A stretch of 33,284 nt of DNA from a virus. The DNA lies in IMG/VR virus record IMGVR_UViG_3300028772_000051, positions 1 to 33,284 of that record, one strand, 5' to 3'. Both the position numbers and the translations under genes were made by a program. Positions 6,980 through 16,200 of this stretch are shown here, in pieces. Position 1 is the first letter of the stretch; every line of letters starts with the position of its first letter. Under the pieces are notes generated by a model. That model searched no databases and was not told the DNA's origin. It saw nothing but the letters and a program-made list of their open reading frames with translations.

Positions 6980-7480
6980 ATGTCTGAAATAATTATGTCA
7001 TGGAGCGAAGCAGATATCAAGATCGGGAAAACCGGTGCTGCTGATGCTATTGCAGTTACACTTACAGATGTTGGTGTAATCAAAGACAAAACGACCAATA
7101 TGGCTTCTACTGATGGAGCGCAATTGAAAGCAACTGCAACAGGTGGAAAGCTTGTTGCTGTTCAAGGTTCTGACGGAGAAATTACAATCAAAACAAGAAT
7201 TATTGAGCCTGATTTCGAGATGTTGAGCACATTGCTTGACTCTACGTTGAATGTGGCAAAAGACGAATTGATTGTAAAATCACACGTTATCAATGATCCT
7301 TATTCTGTTGTCGTAACTCCAAAAAATCTTGGAGCAACCGGTGTAAAAGTTCGCAAAGCGAGCGTGTCTTACGTTACTGGTAGATCAGAAGAAGAAGGTG
7401 AATTTGCCGATTTGACTTTTATCGTTTTGACTTGTGCTGATGGAGAACTTTACACAAAGTTCAAGAAAAAAGCAGCATAA
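6980..7480 (+). CDS. Major tail protein
   Basis: The 166-residue, beta-rich protein has strong codon bias and lies just before the tail assembly chaperone, which is the conserved place of the tail tube subunit. Features include the N-terminal strand WSEADIKIGKTG, a middle with 'GKLVAVQGSDGEITIKTRII', a long loop, and a C-terminal strand-rich part ending LYTKFKKKAA. The start has an A-rich leader (AAAGGGAAAAATATATG) with a weak purine-rich tract. It is followed by a 163-base non-coding stretch carrying a hairpin and an AGTAG repeat tract. Confidence 0.75.
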   Translation: MSEIIMSWSEADIKIGKTGAADAIAVTLTDVGVIKDKTTNMASTDGAQLKATATGGKLVAVQGSDGEITIKTRIIEPDFEMLSTLLDSTLNVAKDELIVKSHVINDPYSVVVTPKNLGATGVKVRKASVSYVTGRSEEEGEFADLTFIVLTCADGELYTKFKKKAA

Positions 7481-7481
7481 A

Positions 7482-7536
7482 ATTCGGGAAGAATAACTGA
7501 ATATTCGGGAAGAATTACACATTCTTCCCGAATATT
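7482..7536 (+). terminator. Large hairpin after the major tail gene (direct plus inverted repeats)
   Basis: ATTCGGGAAGAAT occurs as two direct copies (7482-7494 and 7503-7515) and one inverted copy (7521-7533). The second and third form a perfect 16-bp stem (7500-7515 with 7521-7536) with a 5-nt loop. There is no T run after it, so it is not a classical intrinsic terminator. It probably reduces read-through or stabilises the abundant major tail mRNA, and the two direct copies would allow alternative pairings. Confidence 0.55.
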
Positions 7537-7562
7537 ATCTATTTACTCCGGAACTTTTCGAC

Positions 7563-7611
7563 AGAGTAGAGTAGAGTAGAATAAAGAAGAGTAGATAAGA
7601 GTAGAAAAAAG
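7563..7611 (+). repeat. AGTAG-rich purine repeat tract, copy A
   Basis: A 49-base, almost all-purine strand with five AGTAG units (three in direct tandem, period 5) lies between the major tail protein and chaperone genes. A second tract of the same type occurs at 21586-21630, and both have related flanks (see findings). It contains no open frame of note and its function is unknown. Confidence 0.75.
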
Positions 7612-7643
7612 CATTTTCGCGAACAATTTTTCAGTATGAAATT

Positions 7644-8144
7644 ATGTCAAAAACAATAGAAACAAAAACGGCTGAAACAATTTTGCAAACACCGAATGTC
7701 TTTGAAATTTGCGGAAGACGTTTTGATGTTGCACCACCAACCACGGCAACGCTCATTCAGGTTTCAAAACTAATGTCACAATTGCCGACCAACCTCGAAA
7801 AAACTGATAATTACATATACGGATCACTAATGATTGCGAAAGACTGCGAAATTATCGGTCTAACAGTTGCAACACTGATTTTAGGTGTGAAAAAACACTC
7901 AAACATATCCGAACAAAAGAATAAAGCCTTAAACTGGCTTAAAATAGGAAAACAGAAAGACCAATCCCAAGAATTCCAATACAAGGAACTTTCTGATTTG
8001 ATTTTAGAAAATTACTCTCCAAGTCAGTTGGACAAGTTAGTTGTTGACCTTTTGACAAGAATGGAGCTAAAAGATTTTTTCGATCTTACCATTTCCCTAC
8101 TCGAAGTAAACCTGCTAAGGAAAACAAAAAGGGAAATGGTTTAA
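7644..8144 (+). CDS. Tail assembly chaperone, short form (gpG-like)
   Basis: The 166-residue zero-frame product is helical (for example ATLIQVSKLMSQL and the C-terminal MELKDFFDLTISLLEVN) and lies between the major tail protein and tape measure genes. This is the conserved place of the gpG-type tail assembly chaperone, which binds the tape measure protein and recruits tail tube subunits. The gene contains a complete -1 frameshift signal at 8075-8140, and its stop at 8142 comes straight after the signal's hairpin. The ATG at 7644 is used; an ATG at 7636 is in another frame. Confidence 0.8.
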   Translation: MSKTIETKTAETILQTPNVFEICGRRFDVAPPTTATLIQVSKLMSQLPTNLEKTDNYIYGSLMIAKDCEIIGLTVATLILGVKKHSNISEQKNKALNWLKIGKQKDQSQEFQYKELSDLILENYSPSQLDKLVVDLLTRMELKDFFDLTISLLEVNLLRKTKREMV

Positions 8145-8362
8145 ACGATAGTATTTGGGCTGTAATAGCAGGGGTTTCTAAGGGTTACACATTGAATTTT
8201 GATTATGTCTTGTATGAACTAAGTTACGCAAATGTAGTCATGTACAGTTCAGTTCTTCCAAGCAACGAAGAAAGCAAAGAACCTGATTTTGACAGTTCTA
8301 AAGATGCTAACGACCCGAATAATTTTAATGATGATACTGACGAAATAATTGTACGAGCATGA
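7644..8362 (+). CDS. Tail assembly chaperone, frameshifted long form (gpGT-like, 239 aa)
   Basis: This product shares 146 residues with the short form (through the codon TTC at 8079-8081) and continues in the -1 frame for 93 more residues to the TGA at 8360-8362. The extension reads through KPAKENKKGNGLNDSIWAV and then YTLNFDYVLYELSYANVVMY before a very acidic tail. The -1 frame is open from 8048, so the slip must occur after that point, and T TTT TTC at 8075 is the only good slippery heptamer. The extension ends by overlapping the tape measure start by 4 bases (ATGA), as expected. It also explains the otherwise empty 214 bases between 8145 and 8358. Confidence 0.8.
8075..8140 (+). promoter_or_regulatory. 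Programmed -1 ribosomal frameshift signal
   Basis: The slippery heptamer T TTT TTC (8075-8081) is in the correct zero-frame phase. After a 6-base spacer comes a perfect 10-bp stem formed by ACCATTTCCC (8088-8097) and GGGAAATGGT (8131-8140), with a 33-base loop. This is the standard layout for -1 frameshifting in tail chaperone genes. The large loop could also form a pseudoknot. Confidence 0.8.
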
Positions 8363-11300
8363 GCGAAAAATGGTGGAAGTCAGGCATTGACAACTCAGGA
8401 TTAAGAAAAGATGCTGACGAAGCGTCAAACATAGTAAACGGATTGAGCAACAAAGTAAAAGCTCAGTCTGCACAAATGGATAGCAGTTTTTCCACTGTCG
8501 GCAAGAGTCTTGCTGCAATCGGTGGGACGGCTGCTATTGCTATGATGGGTAAAGACATTCTCGATACAACAGCTAAGTTTGAAACTTTTGGTATTGTACT
8601 TAGAAATTCTCTTGGTGACTTAGAGGGAGATAAGGCATTAGGAATGATTGCTGATTTTGCAGCAACTACTCCTTTTCAGTTGGATGAAGTAACCGGGTCA
8701 TTCATTAAGTTGACAAATCAGGGATTTACCCCTACACGTCAAGAAATGGTAAAACTAGGTGATTTTGCTTCTTTCACAAAGAAATCGTTTGACCAATTGA
8801 CCGAAGCCGTTCTTGATGCTCAGACAGGCGAATTTGAACGTTTGAAAGAGTTTGGAGTAAAAGCATCTCAATCAGGTGACAAAGTTACTTTCACTTTCAG
8901 GGATCAAAAAACCACCGTTGACAAAACAAATGCTGCAATTCGTGGATATATTCTTTCTCTTGGCGATCTTGAAGGAGTAGCCGGATCAAATGCGAAAATA
9001 GCTGCTGCAATGACAGGTATTATCTCCAATTTGGAAGATAAAATGGCTGCTGCAGCAAACAAAATTGGAACAGACAATAAAACTCTTATTTATGGCATTC
9101 TGAATGGAACTACTGCCATTGTAGATAACTACGAAATGGTTGGTAAGGTTCTTATGGGTCTTGTTGCTACTTATGGAGCTTACAGGGCTGCCGTATTGGT
9201 TGCTACTGCCGTAAGTAAAGGTTATACCATTGCTCAAAATCTTGAATTTGTTTCGTTACTACTTGTCGAAAAAGCACAGCTTGCGGTCAATGCTTCAATG
9301 TTGACGAATCCTTATGTAGCTGCTGCAGTTGCTGTAACCGCATTAGTTGCCGGACTTGCTATTTACTTGTCAACGCTCGAAGATGTCAATCAGACTGAAA
9401 TTTCAAAGAAAACTATTCAGGACAAGGTAAGCAAACAGTATGACGAACAGAAGTCAAAGATCGACATGCTTGTTGGTGTTCTGAATAACGAAAAGGTTGC
9501 ATTATCTGAACGCAAAAACGCCTTGGGCGAACTACAAAAAATAATTCCGAACTACCACGCTTCGTTGGATAATGAAGGTAAACTTATCAATAACAATAAG
9601 TCGGCCATTGACGAATATTTGAAGTCGTTAGAGAAAGAAATTAGACTGCAAGCAGCTAAAGACGAACTAATTGAACTGTATAAGAAAAAGAGACTTCAAG
9701 AAAAAACAGCAAAGGAAAGAGATGCAAGTGCTGCAAGTGCTGAGGCAGCAGCAAATACTACAATTATTGGCGAAAGTCAATTAGGGGGTTCTGCTCGTGG
9801 ATTAATGGCCGGGCAAACTAGAGGTTATGCAAATGCTGCAAAGAAAGAACTCACCGATACAGTAACAGCCATTAAAGCCATTGAAAGCGAACTTACTGCT
9901 GAAATATCTACTACTACGACCAAAATTGTCGCTCCTGAAAAGAACAAAGATTATTGGGAAAAGCAAAAGAAAAATGCTCAGGACGCTTTGGCTTTGATGG
10001 GTGAAGCCAAGAAAGGTTCTAAGGAATGGAACGAACAAGTCCGTCTGTCGAACCAGGCTACTGAGAAATTGAAACTTTGGGACACTACCGGCAAGGTTGC
10101 TACTGAGGTGAATAAGAAAGCTCAGGAAACTGCTGATGCCAATTTGAAGATAAAGAACAACGCTGCAAAAGCTGCTCTTGAACAGAAACAAACCGAGATT
10201 GACAATCAGAACGCTGTCATAGCCACTCAGGAAGATGGTTTTGCTAAGCAGAAATCAGTTATCGAACTTAATCACAAGCAAAGACTACTTGACATTGATA
10301 AACAGGCTCAGGAGCTTGTAGAAAAAGAACAGGAAGCTGAAAAACTGGCTTGGGAGAAAAACGGCAAGAAAGGCGTATTTACTCCGAAGACAACCGATAG
10401 TTCAAACCTATCTGCAGAAAGTAAGAAAACACTATCTGATTCAAAGTTAGTAGTTGATATTACCTACAATGCTGACAACGATAATTTGCTAAAGGAACTT
10501 AGCGACAAGTATGCTTTGTTTGATGAAAAACGAAGAGAAATTGACCGAAAATATTCTGATGATGGTGTAGCTATAAAGGCTATGTTCAGTGGTGAAGAAC
10601 TTGATGTGAAATTGAAAGAACTTGACTCAAGACACAAAGAAGCAATCAAAGGGGTCAATTCTGACGAATCGGATTCTCTATTGAAAACATCAGACCTATT
10701 CATTCAATTGTTTGGTGATGCTTCTATGAAGTCTGTGAATAGTATTCGTGCTATTTCTGCCGAGTCACAAGCATTATTTGATTATCTGAATAACACTTCT
10801 GTTGGCGATCTTACGGACAAGTTTGGATTTTCTAAAGAACAACTGACCTCTTTGAAATTGAGCAAAGAGCAGATGAAAGGGATGAAGGACCAAATAACCA
10901 CCCTGAATGGTACGGCTGACAAAGGTGAGTTAGTATTTGGTGAGTTTGGTGCCAACATCAAGAAAGTGTTTGACGGTTTTGGGAAAGGAAAAAAAACGGT
11001 TGGTGAGACTCAGAAATTAATGGAAGGGTTGCAAGGCACTCTTCAAACTGTTTCTTCATTTGCCGGACAAGCACAAGGACTTCTCAACGCAATGAGTACC
11101 GAAGAGGGCGATGCAGCAAGTTCAGCAGCAAAAAGCATTGGTGCCGTTATGGACGTTGCTAATTCTACCATGCAAGGATTTCAACAAGGCGGTGTTGTTG
11201 GTGCTGCTGTAGCATTTACCATGTCAGTTGCTACTAAGATATTTGAAGCCGAGAAAGCTCACCAAGCTGCGTTGAAAAAATTGCAGGATGAAAAAACGGC

Positions 11301-12435
11301 ACAGCAAAAGGAGTATAACGATTTGTTGATGAAACAAAACGAACTCCTAGAAAATGCAACAAATATTTTTGGAACTGATGCTTATGCAAAGGCCATTGGC
11401 TATGCACAGGTTGCTGATAAAATTAGTGAAGCTCTTTATAGCAAAGAATCAACTGTTGTTCAAAAACGTGGAACTGGAATTTTTGTATCTCTTGTCCCTG
11501 AAATAAAGGAGTATAAAGGTGCAATTGCAGAACTGAACAATGCAAAAGTACAAACCGGTTCGCACAAAACGGGGCTGTTTGGTTGGGGAGGAGAGAAAGC
11601 AGATTATTCAGGCTTATTGGCAACATATCCTAAACTGATTGATGGTCAAGGAAAGCTAAACCAAGAACTGGCTCAATCGATTTTGGATAACAAAACGCTT
11701 GATGAAACGAGTAAAAAGGCTCTGCAATCTGCTTTGGATTATTCAAAAGAATATGATGATGCTTTACAATCATTAAGTGACTATCTAACTACCGTTTTTG
11801 GTTCATTAGGTACTGACATGATGACTGCAATAACAGACAATCTTAACGATACTCAATCAGCGATTGATAAGTTTGGTGAATCTGCTGCAAAGTCTATTGA
11901 AAAGCTAATGACTGATATAGCTTACTCAATGTTTTTGGCTGATAACTTTACGAAGTTATCGAATGACGTAAAAGCTGTTATTGCAGATAATTCACTAACT
12001 CCCGAACAGCAAGCAGCAAAGGATATTGCCTTATTAGGTGATTTTTATTCAAATGTTGGATCAGATGTTGAAGCAGCAAATAAGTTTCTTTCAGATAGTA
12101 AGGATGCAGCAGCAGCAGCCGGTTTTGACCTTTGGAATAAAACTACACGTGAAGCCACGACAAAGGGTTTTGCATCTATGAGTCAAGATACTGGTACTGA
12201 ATTGAACGGTAGATTTACTCACATGGACGGTACCATGACAGAAGTATCAACCAATACTTTAAGAATTGCAGACAGTATGGATTTATTGAAAGCAAATTCA
12301 AGCAGTATTCTTGAAAATGTCATTGAAATAAAAGGTCATACGTCAAGACTTGAAGCCATTGAAAATGGGATAGGTTCAATGAAAATGAGTCTTGATTCAA
12401 TTAATACTAAGGGAATAAATATCAAAGTAGGATGA
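8359..12435 (+). CDS. Tail tape measure protein
   Basis: At 1358 residues this is the second longest gene here and follows the chaperone pair, as expected for the protein that sets tail length. Residues about 40-230 look like the TMP_3-type N-terminal domain (KFETFGIVLRNSLGD, FAATTPFQLDEVTGSFIKL). Two hydrophobic stretches lie near residues 260-345 (for example NPYVAAAVAVTALVAGLAIY), which would insert into the host membrane during DNA injection. Long charged coiled-coil segments follow (about 350-800), then alanine/glycine-rich amphipathic helices. The length would give a tail of roughly 200 nm by the usual 0.15 nm per residue, an inference. The start overlaps the frameshift product by ATGA, and the stop overlaps the next start by 4 bases. 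Confidence 0.9.
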   Translation: MSEKWWKSGIDNSGLRKDADEASNIVNGLSNKVKAQSAQMDSSFSTVGKSLAAIGGTAAIAMMGKDILDTTAKFETFGIVLRNSLGDLEGDKALGMIADFAATTPFQLDEVTGSFIKLTNQGFTPTRQEMVKLGDFASFTKKSFDQLTEAVLDAQTGEFERLKEFGVKASQSGDKVTFTFRDQKTTVDKTNAAIRGYILSLGDLEGVAGSNAKIAAAMTGIISNLEDKMAAAANKIGTDNKTLIYGILNGTTAIVDNYEMVGKVLMGLVATYGAYRAAVLVATAVSKGYTIAQNLEFVSLLLVEKAQLAVNASMLTNPYVAAAVAVTALVAGLAIYLSTLEDVNQTEISKKTIQDKVSKQYDEQKSKIDMLVGVLNNEKVALSERKNALGELQKIIPNYHASLDNEGKLINNNKSAIDEYLKSLEKEIRLQAAKDELIELYKKKRLQEKTAKERDASAASAEAAANTTIIGESQLGGSARGLMAGQTRGYANAAKKELTDTVTAIKAIESELTAEISTTTTKIVAPEKNKDYWEKQKKNAQDALALMGEAKKGSKEWNEQVRLSNQATEKLKLWDTTGKVATEVNKKAQETADANLKIKNNAAKAALEQKQTEIDNQNAVIATQEDGFAKQKSVIELNHKQRLLDIDKQAQELVEKEQEAEKLAWEKNGKKGVFTPKTTDSSNLSAESKKTLSDSKLVVDITYNADNDNLLKELSDKYALFDEKRREIDRKYSDDGVAIKAMFSGEELDVKLKELDSRHKEAIKGVNSDESDSLLKTSDLFIQLFGDASMKSVNSIRAISAESQALFDYLNNTSVGDLTDKFGFSKEQLTSLKLSKEQMKGMKDQITTLNGTADKGELVFGEFGANIKKVFDGFGKGKKTVGETQKLMEGLQGTLQTVSSFAGQAQGLLNAMSTEEGDAASSAAKSIGAVMDVANSTMQGFQQGGVVGAAVAFTMSVATKIFEAEKAHQAALKKLQDEKTAQQKEYNDLLMKQNELLENATNIFGTDAYAKAIGYAQVADKISEALYSKESTVVQKRGTGIFVSLVPEIKEYKGAIAELNNAKVQTGSHKTGLFGWGGEKADYSGLLATYPKLIDGQGKLNQELAQSILDNKTLDETSKKALQSALDYSKEYDDALQSLSDYLTTVFGSLGTDMMTAITDNLNDTQSAIDKFGESAAKSIEKLMTDIAYSMFLADNFTKLSNDVKAVIADNSLTPEQQAAKDIALLGDFYSNVGSDVEAANKFLSDSKDAAAAAGFDLWNKTTREATTKGFASMSQDTGTELNGRFTHMDGTMTEVSTNTLRIADSMDLLKANSSSILENVIEIKGHTSRLEAIENGIGSMKMSLDSINTKGINIKVG

Positions 12436-13265
12436 TAGCAACTTTATACATAGATGGACATGATGTATTTGTCGACTACGGCATTTTCATTACAGAAGGT
12501 GGGTATAATGGTTTGTTGTCATTTCCTAGTCTAAAAGAACCCGACAAAACCGATTGGGCTGAGCGTGATGGAATTGAAGTTGACTTGCTTAACCCGGTGC
12601 TTGATGCAAAGAAATTCTCTGTATCATTTGCTGTAAAATCAAACGGTGACTTCAATGGATTAATGGCATTGATATTCAATCAAGCCTATCACACATTCAA
12701 TTTTGCAGAAGTAGGATTAATTAAGTCGTTACGTGTAGTTTCTTGTTCCGATTTCAAAGGAACGAATAATTCATTAAGGTTTTTTAGTTTAGAGTTCTCA
12801 GATGACTTTCCGTTGAGTGCATACAGTTATCAGGTGCCTGTTTCTACGCAAATTTCACAGCGAGGTTACGAACTGGACAGTAATGATTTTTCAAAATATG
12901 GAGTTGCAATACTGGAAGGATCGGATGCTGAAATTCTTAAGCCAAACGCTGTAAAACCAAACTTGACAGTTAATGTAAAGTATGTATCAGGTCAAACGTA
13001 TTCGAATGATGGTGTTGTTTTTCAGTCGAAAGATGTCAAATTGAAATGCTTATTACTAGCTACTAACATTTCAGAGTTTTGGCGTAATTACAACGCTTTG
13101 CTGTTTGATTTATCAAAGTCCGGACTAAGAACTATCTACTATTCAGGACTAGGTTATAAGTGTCACTATAAGTCTTCTTCTGTTTCAAGATTTGATATGA
13201 AAGGCCGTATATGGTGTGAGTTTGAAATTAGTTTAGTGTTCACAAAATTAGGAGTTCAAAGATGA
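12432..13265 (+). CDS. Distal tail (Dit-like) protein
   Basis: The 277-residue beta-rich protein lies between tape measure and tail tip genes and overlaps both by 4 bases (ATGA). This is the place of Dit, which forms the hexameric hub at the tail end and links the tube to the fibre apparatus. The sequence starts MIATLYIDGHDVFVDYGI, similar in pattern to Dit N-terminal beta domains, and has a second beta-rich half ending RIWCEFEISLVFTKLG. No carbohydrate-binding insertion is obvious. Assignment rests on order and beta pattern. Confidence 0.7.
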   Translation: MIATLYIDGHDVFVDYGIFITEGGYNGLLSFPSLKEPDKTDWAERDGIEVDLLNPVLDAKKFSVSFAVKSNGDFNGLMALIFNQAYHTFNFAEVGLIKSLRVVSCSDFKGTNNSLRFFSLEFSDDFPLSAYSYQVPVSTQISQRGYELDSNDFSKYGVAILEGSDAEILKPNAVKPNLTVNVKYVSGQTYSNDGVVFQSKDVKLKCLLLATNISEFWRNYNALLFDLSKSGLRTIYYSGLGYKCHYKSSSVSRFDMKGRIWCEFEISLVFTKLGVQR

Positions 13266-16200
13266 AAATTTTCAATAATAACATAGAGATAATCGATATA
13301 ATCGTAAAGGATGAAAGTTACCGTTATCGTACTATAATGGGCGAAAACGCATTGACGTTGACGTTCTCACTTTCAACATTTATTGAAATTCCACGTGGTG
13401 CATACGCTGATTTTGAAGGAGAACGCTACACGCTTTTGAAACCTCAGGTTTTCACAGAAATCAGTTCGAAAGAGTTTGAATATACATTGATTTTAGAAAG
13501 TGCAAAAGCACTTCTAGGCCGGTACAAGTTCCGTGATAGTTCATCAAAGAAATTGAAGTTCGCGAATACTGCTAAGGCAAGTGCACACCTGGCAATGTTG
13601 GTTTGGAACTTAAATCAACGTGATTCAGGGTGGAGTGTTGGCGAGTGTATTGATTCAACAGAAAAGGTATTGAATTTCAATCACACCTACTGCGATGAAG
13701 CGTTGAAGATGATAGCACAAAAATTCGATACCGAATTTGAAGTTGTCGGGAAAGTTATTTCGCTTAAGAAAATCGAGTACAACAAAGCAAACCCTCTCCC
13801 ACTTTCGTATGGTTTTGGGAATGGATTCAAGACTGGCATTAAGCGTGAAAACTTCGATAACTCAAAAGCTGTTGAAGTTCTTTTCGTGTCCGGGGGTGAA
13901 AAAAATATAAATGCTTCAACGTATGGATCAAGTGAACTGTTGTTGCCAAAAAATCAGACCTTGGTTTATGAGGGAAGAACCTATATTTCTGACGAAAATG
14001 GTTATTCAATCAGAAGGGCCGATAAGGAATTATTTTCTCATATAGAAGATAGTACTGATTGTTCACACATTTATCCATCACGTATTGGTACCATTTCTAG
14101 CGTTGTAGTAGTTGATGCAGCTAAGAGTTTCTACGATTTTATTGATACAAGCATTCCTGCAGGGCTAGACTATTCCGTTTGTTTGATGGATGGTGAGAAA
14201 ATGACTGTTATTTTTCAGTCAGGAATACTTGAAGGTAAAGAGTTTGACGTAAACTATAGCCACTCAACTAGGAAGTTTGAAATTGTTCCTCAGGAAATTG
14301 ATGGTGTTACAATGCCGAATGCTACATTTAAACCTATTGTTGGTGATACTTATGCAGTTTTCGGAATTAGTTTGCCTGATGCTTATGTATGTGATAATGC
14401 AAGCAAAACAGGAAGTTCTTGGGACATGTTTCGTGAAGCAGCAAAATATTTCTTTGAGAACGAAGACCCACGTTATAGCTTCACAGGTGAACTTGATGGT
14501 GACTGGACAAAAACAGATTGGGTGAATATTGGTGGTAAAATAGTTCTTGGCGGTTATGTGAGCTTTACTAACGAAAAGTTTCAACAAACACCTTTGCTTA
14601 TCAGGATTGTTGGCGTTAAAGACTACATAAACAACCCTCATACTCCTGTCGTTGAACTGTCAAATATTACTGTAGGTGGTAATAGTTTGAGTAGCGAACT
14701 TGGACGAATTGATCAAAACGAAGTTGTTGTTGAAGAATCAAAGAAAGATGCGATCCGTTTTGCAAAGCGTGGTTTCCGAGATGCAAAGCAAACAACAGAA
14801 ATGCTTCAATCGGCATTGTTGAATTTCAGCAGCTCCATTTCTCCGCTAACTGTTCAGACTATGCAGGTGATTGCCGGTGATGAAACACTGCAATTTGAAT
14901 TTGTTTCTAGTTCAACCTCTACCACTTCAGTATCTCATAACGAAAACTACAATCCGGCTACGAAACAATTCAGTTCTGAAGCAGGTATTTTGCAGCATAA
15001 AACGCTTGGAGTAACTACGCTTTCAAGTTCGCACGCTGCATCAGAGTTGAAATGGTGGAATATGACCGCATTTGTTTCGGCTGTATTGGATGATAGTAGT
15101 AAGTCTTACTATTTGTATGCTAAAGTCAGTAAAACGGATAATACAGGTGTTTCCTTACTTTCCGAGAATGCAATAGCCCTCGAAAGCGTTGCAGGGTACT
15201 ATCACCTTTTAATGGGAATTCTCAACTCCGAGAATGATGGTGACAGATCGTACAGTCAGTTTTATGGTTATTCAGAACTTACGCCTGCACGAATGACAGT
15301 GAAGAAAGTCGTCAGTCCAAGCGGAAATACTTTTTTCGATTTGGAAAACGAGGTTATCCAAGGAAATATCAAATTTCAGTCGGGGGTTACTGTTGAGACT
15401 GGTATTAGTAACGCCAAATCAGAAGCAATTCAAACGGCTGCCGGAGATGCTACAGCTAAGGTCAATAATTTGCAGATTGGTGGTGAAAACCTTGTTGATG
15501 ATAGCAGTTATGAAAATGGGCGATCAATTCAAACGTATGGAGCAACACCATCTGGAACTGTAAGTGTAGATACATCTATATTTTTTGATGGAAGTAAATC
15601 TATGAAGCATATATTCAGTAGAAGTCAATCAGATGAGCCTTGTGGAATATATAGCATTATGTCGCAATATGATTTTTTAGACAAAATAAAAGGAAAACAG
15701 ATTGTTCATTCAATATATGTCAAAGCATCAGGGTCGGCAATCGGTCGAACTATAGTACCATATTTATATTTTGGGGCTACCGATAAATACGGAGATAATT
15801 TCACACTTGATGGCAGCTGGCAGCAAATATGGATGACAGCGATTGTTCCGACCAACTCGACAGTGTTCTTTTCTTATATTTTTGGAAATTTTACTTCAGG
15901 TGACATAATTAATGTAGATTGTGTTTTTGTAGGATTTGGAAATAAGGTGACAGATTGGAAATTGTCAAAAAAAGATATAGATGCATTTACAATAGCGAAA
16001 GCAAATGCAGCGGCAGAATTAGCTTATGCAAATGCACAATCGTATGTGAATGCTATAAAAACAGACCTGCAAAGTCAAATTGATGGAAATATAACTTCAT
16101 GGTTTTATGACTACGAACCAACAACATCGAATATTCCTGCTTCAAATTGGAACCCTGATTCTGTAAAAGATATTCATTTAGGTGATTTATTTTATTGGAC

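Noticed and set aside
7563-7611. AGTAG tract as a CRISPR array
   Set aside because: Repeat unit is 5 bases with no spacers; nothing else in the window has direct repeats with regular unique spacers.
8126-8132. A AAA AGG as the slip site of the tail chaperone
   Set aside because: The A-site tRNA would mispair after slipping, and this sequence lies inside the stimulatory hairpin; T TTT TTC at 8075 fits in all respects.
9802-10191. 129-codon open frame on the minus strand in the tape measure gene
   Set aside because: Antisense to a well-supported gene, no promoter or RBS context, hydrophobic composition typical of antisense frames.
14264-14641. 125-codon minus-strand open frame within the tail tip gene
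   Set aside because: Shadow of the strong plus-strand gene; no start context and Cys/His-rich composition typical of antisense reading.
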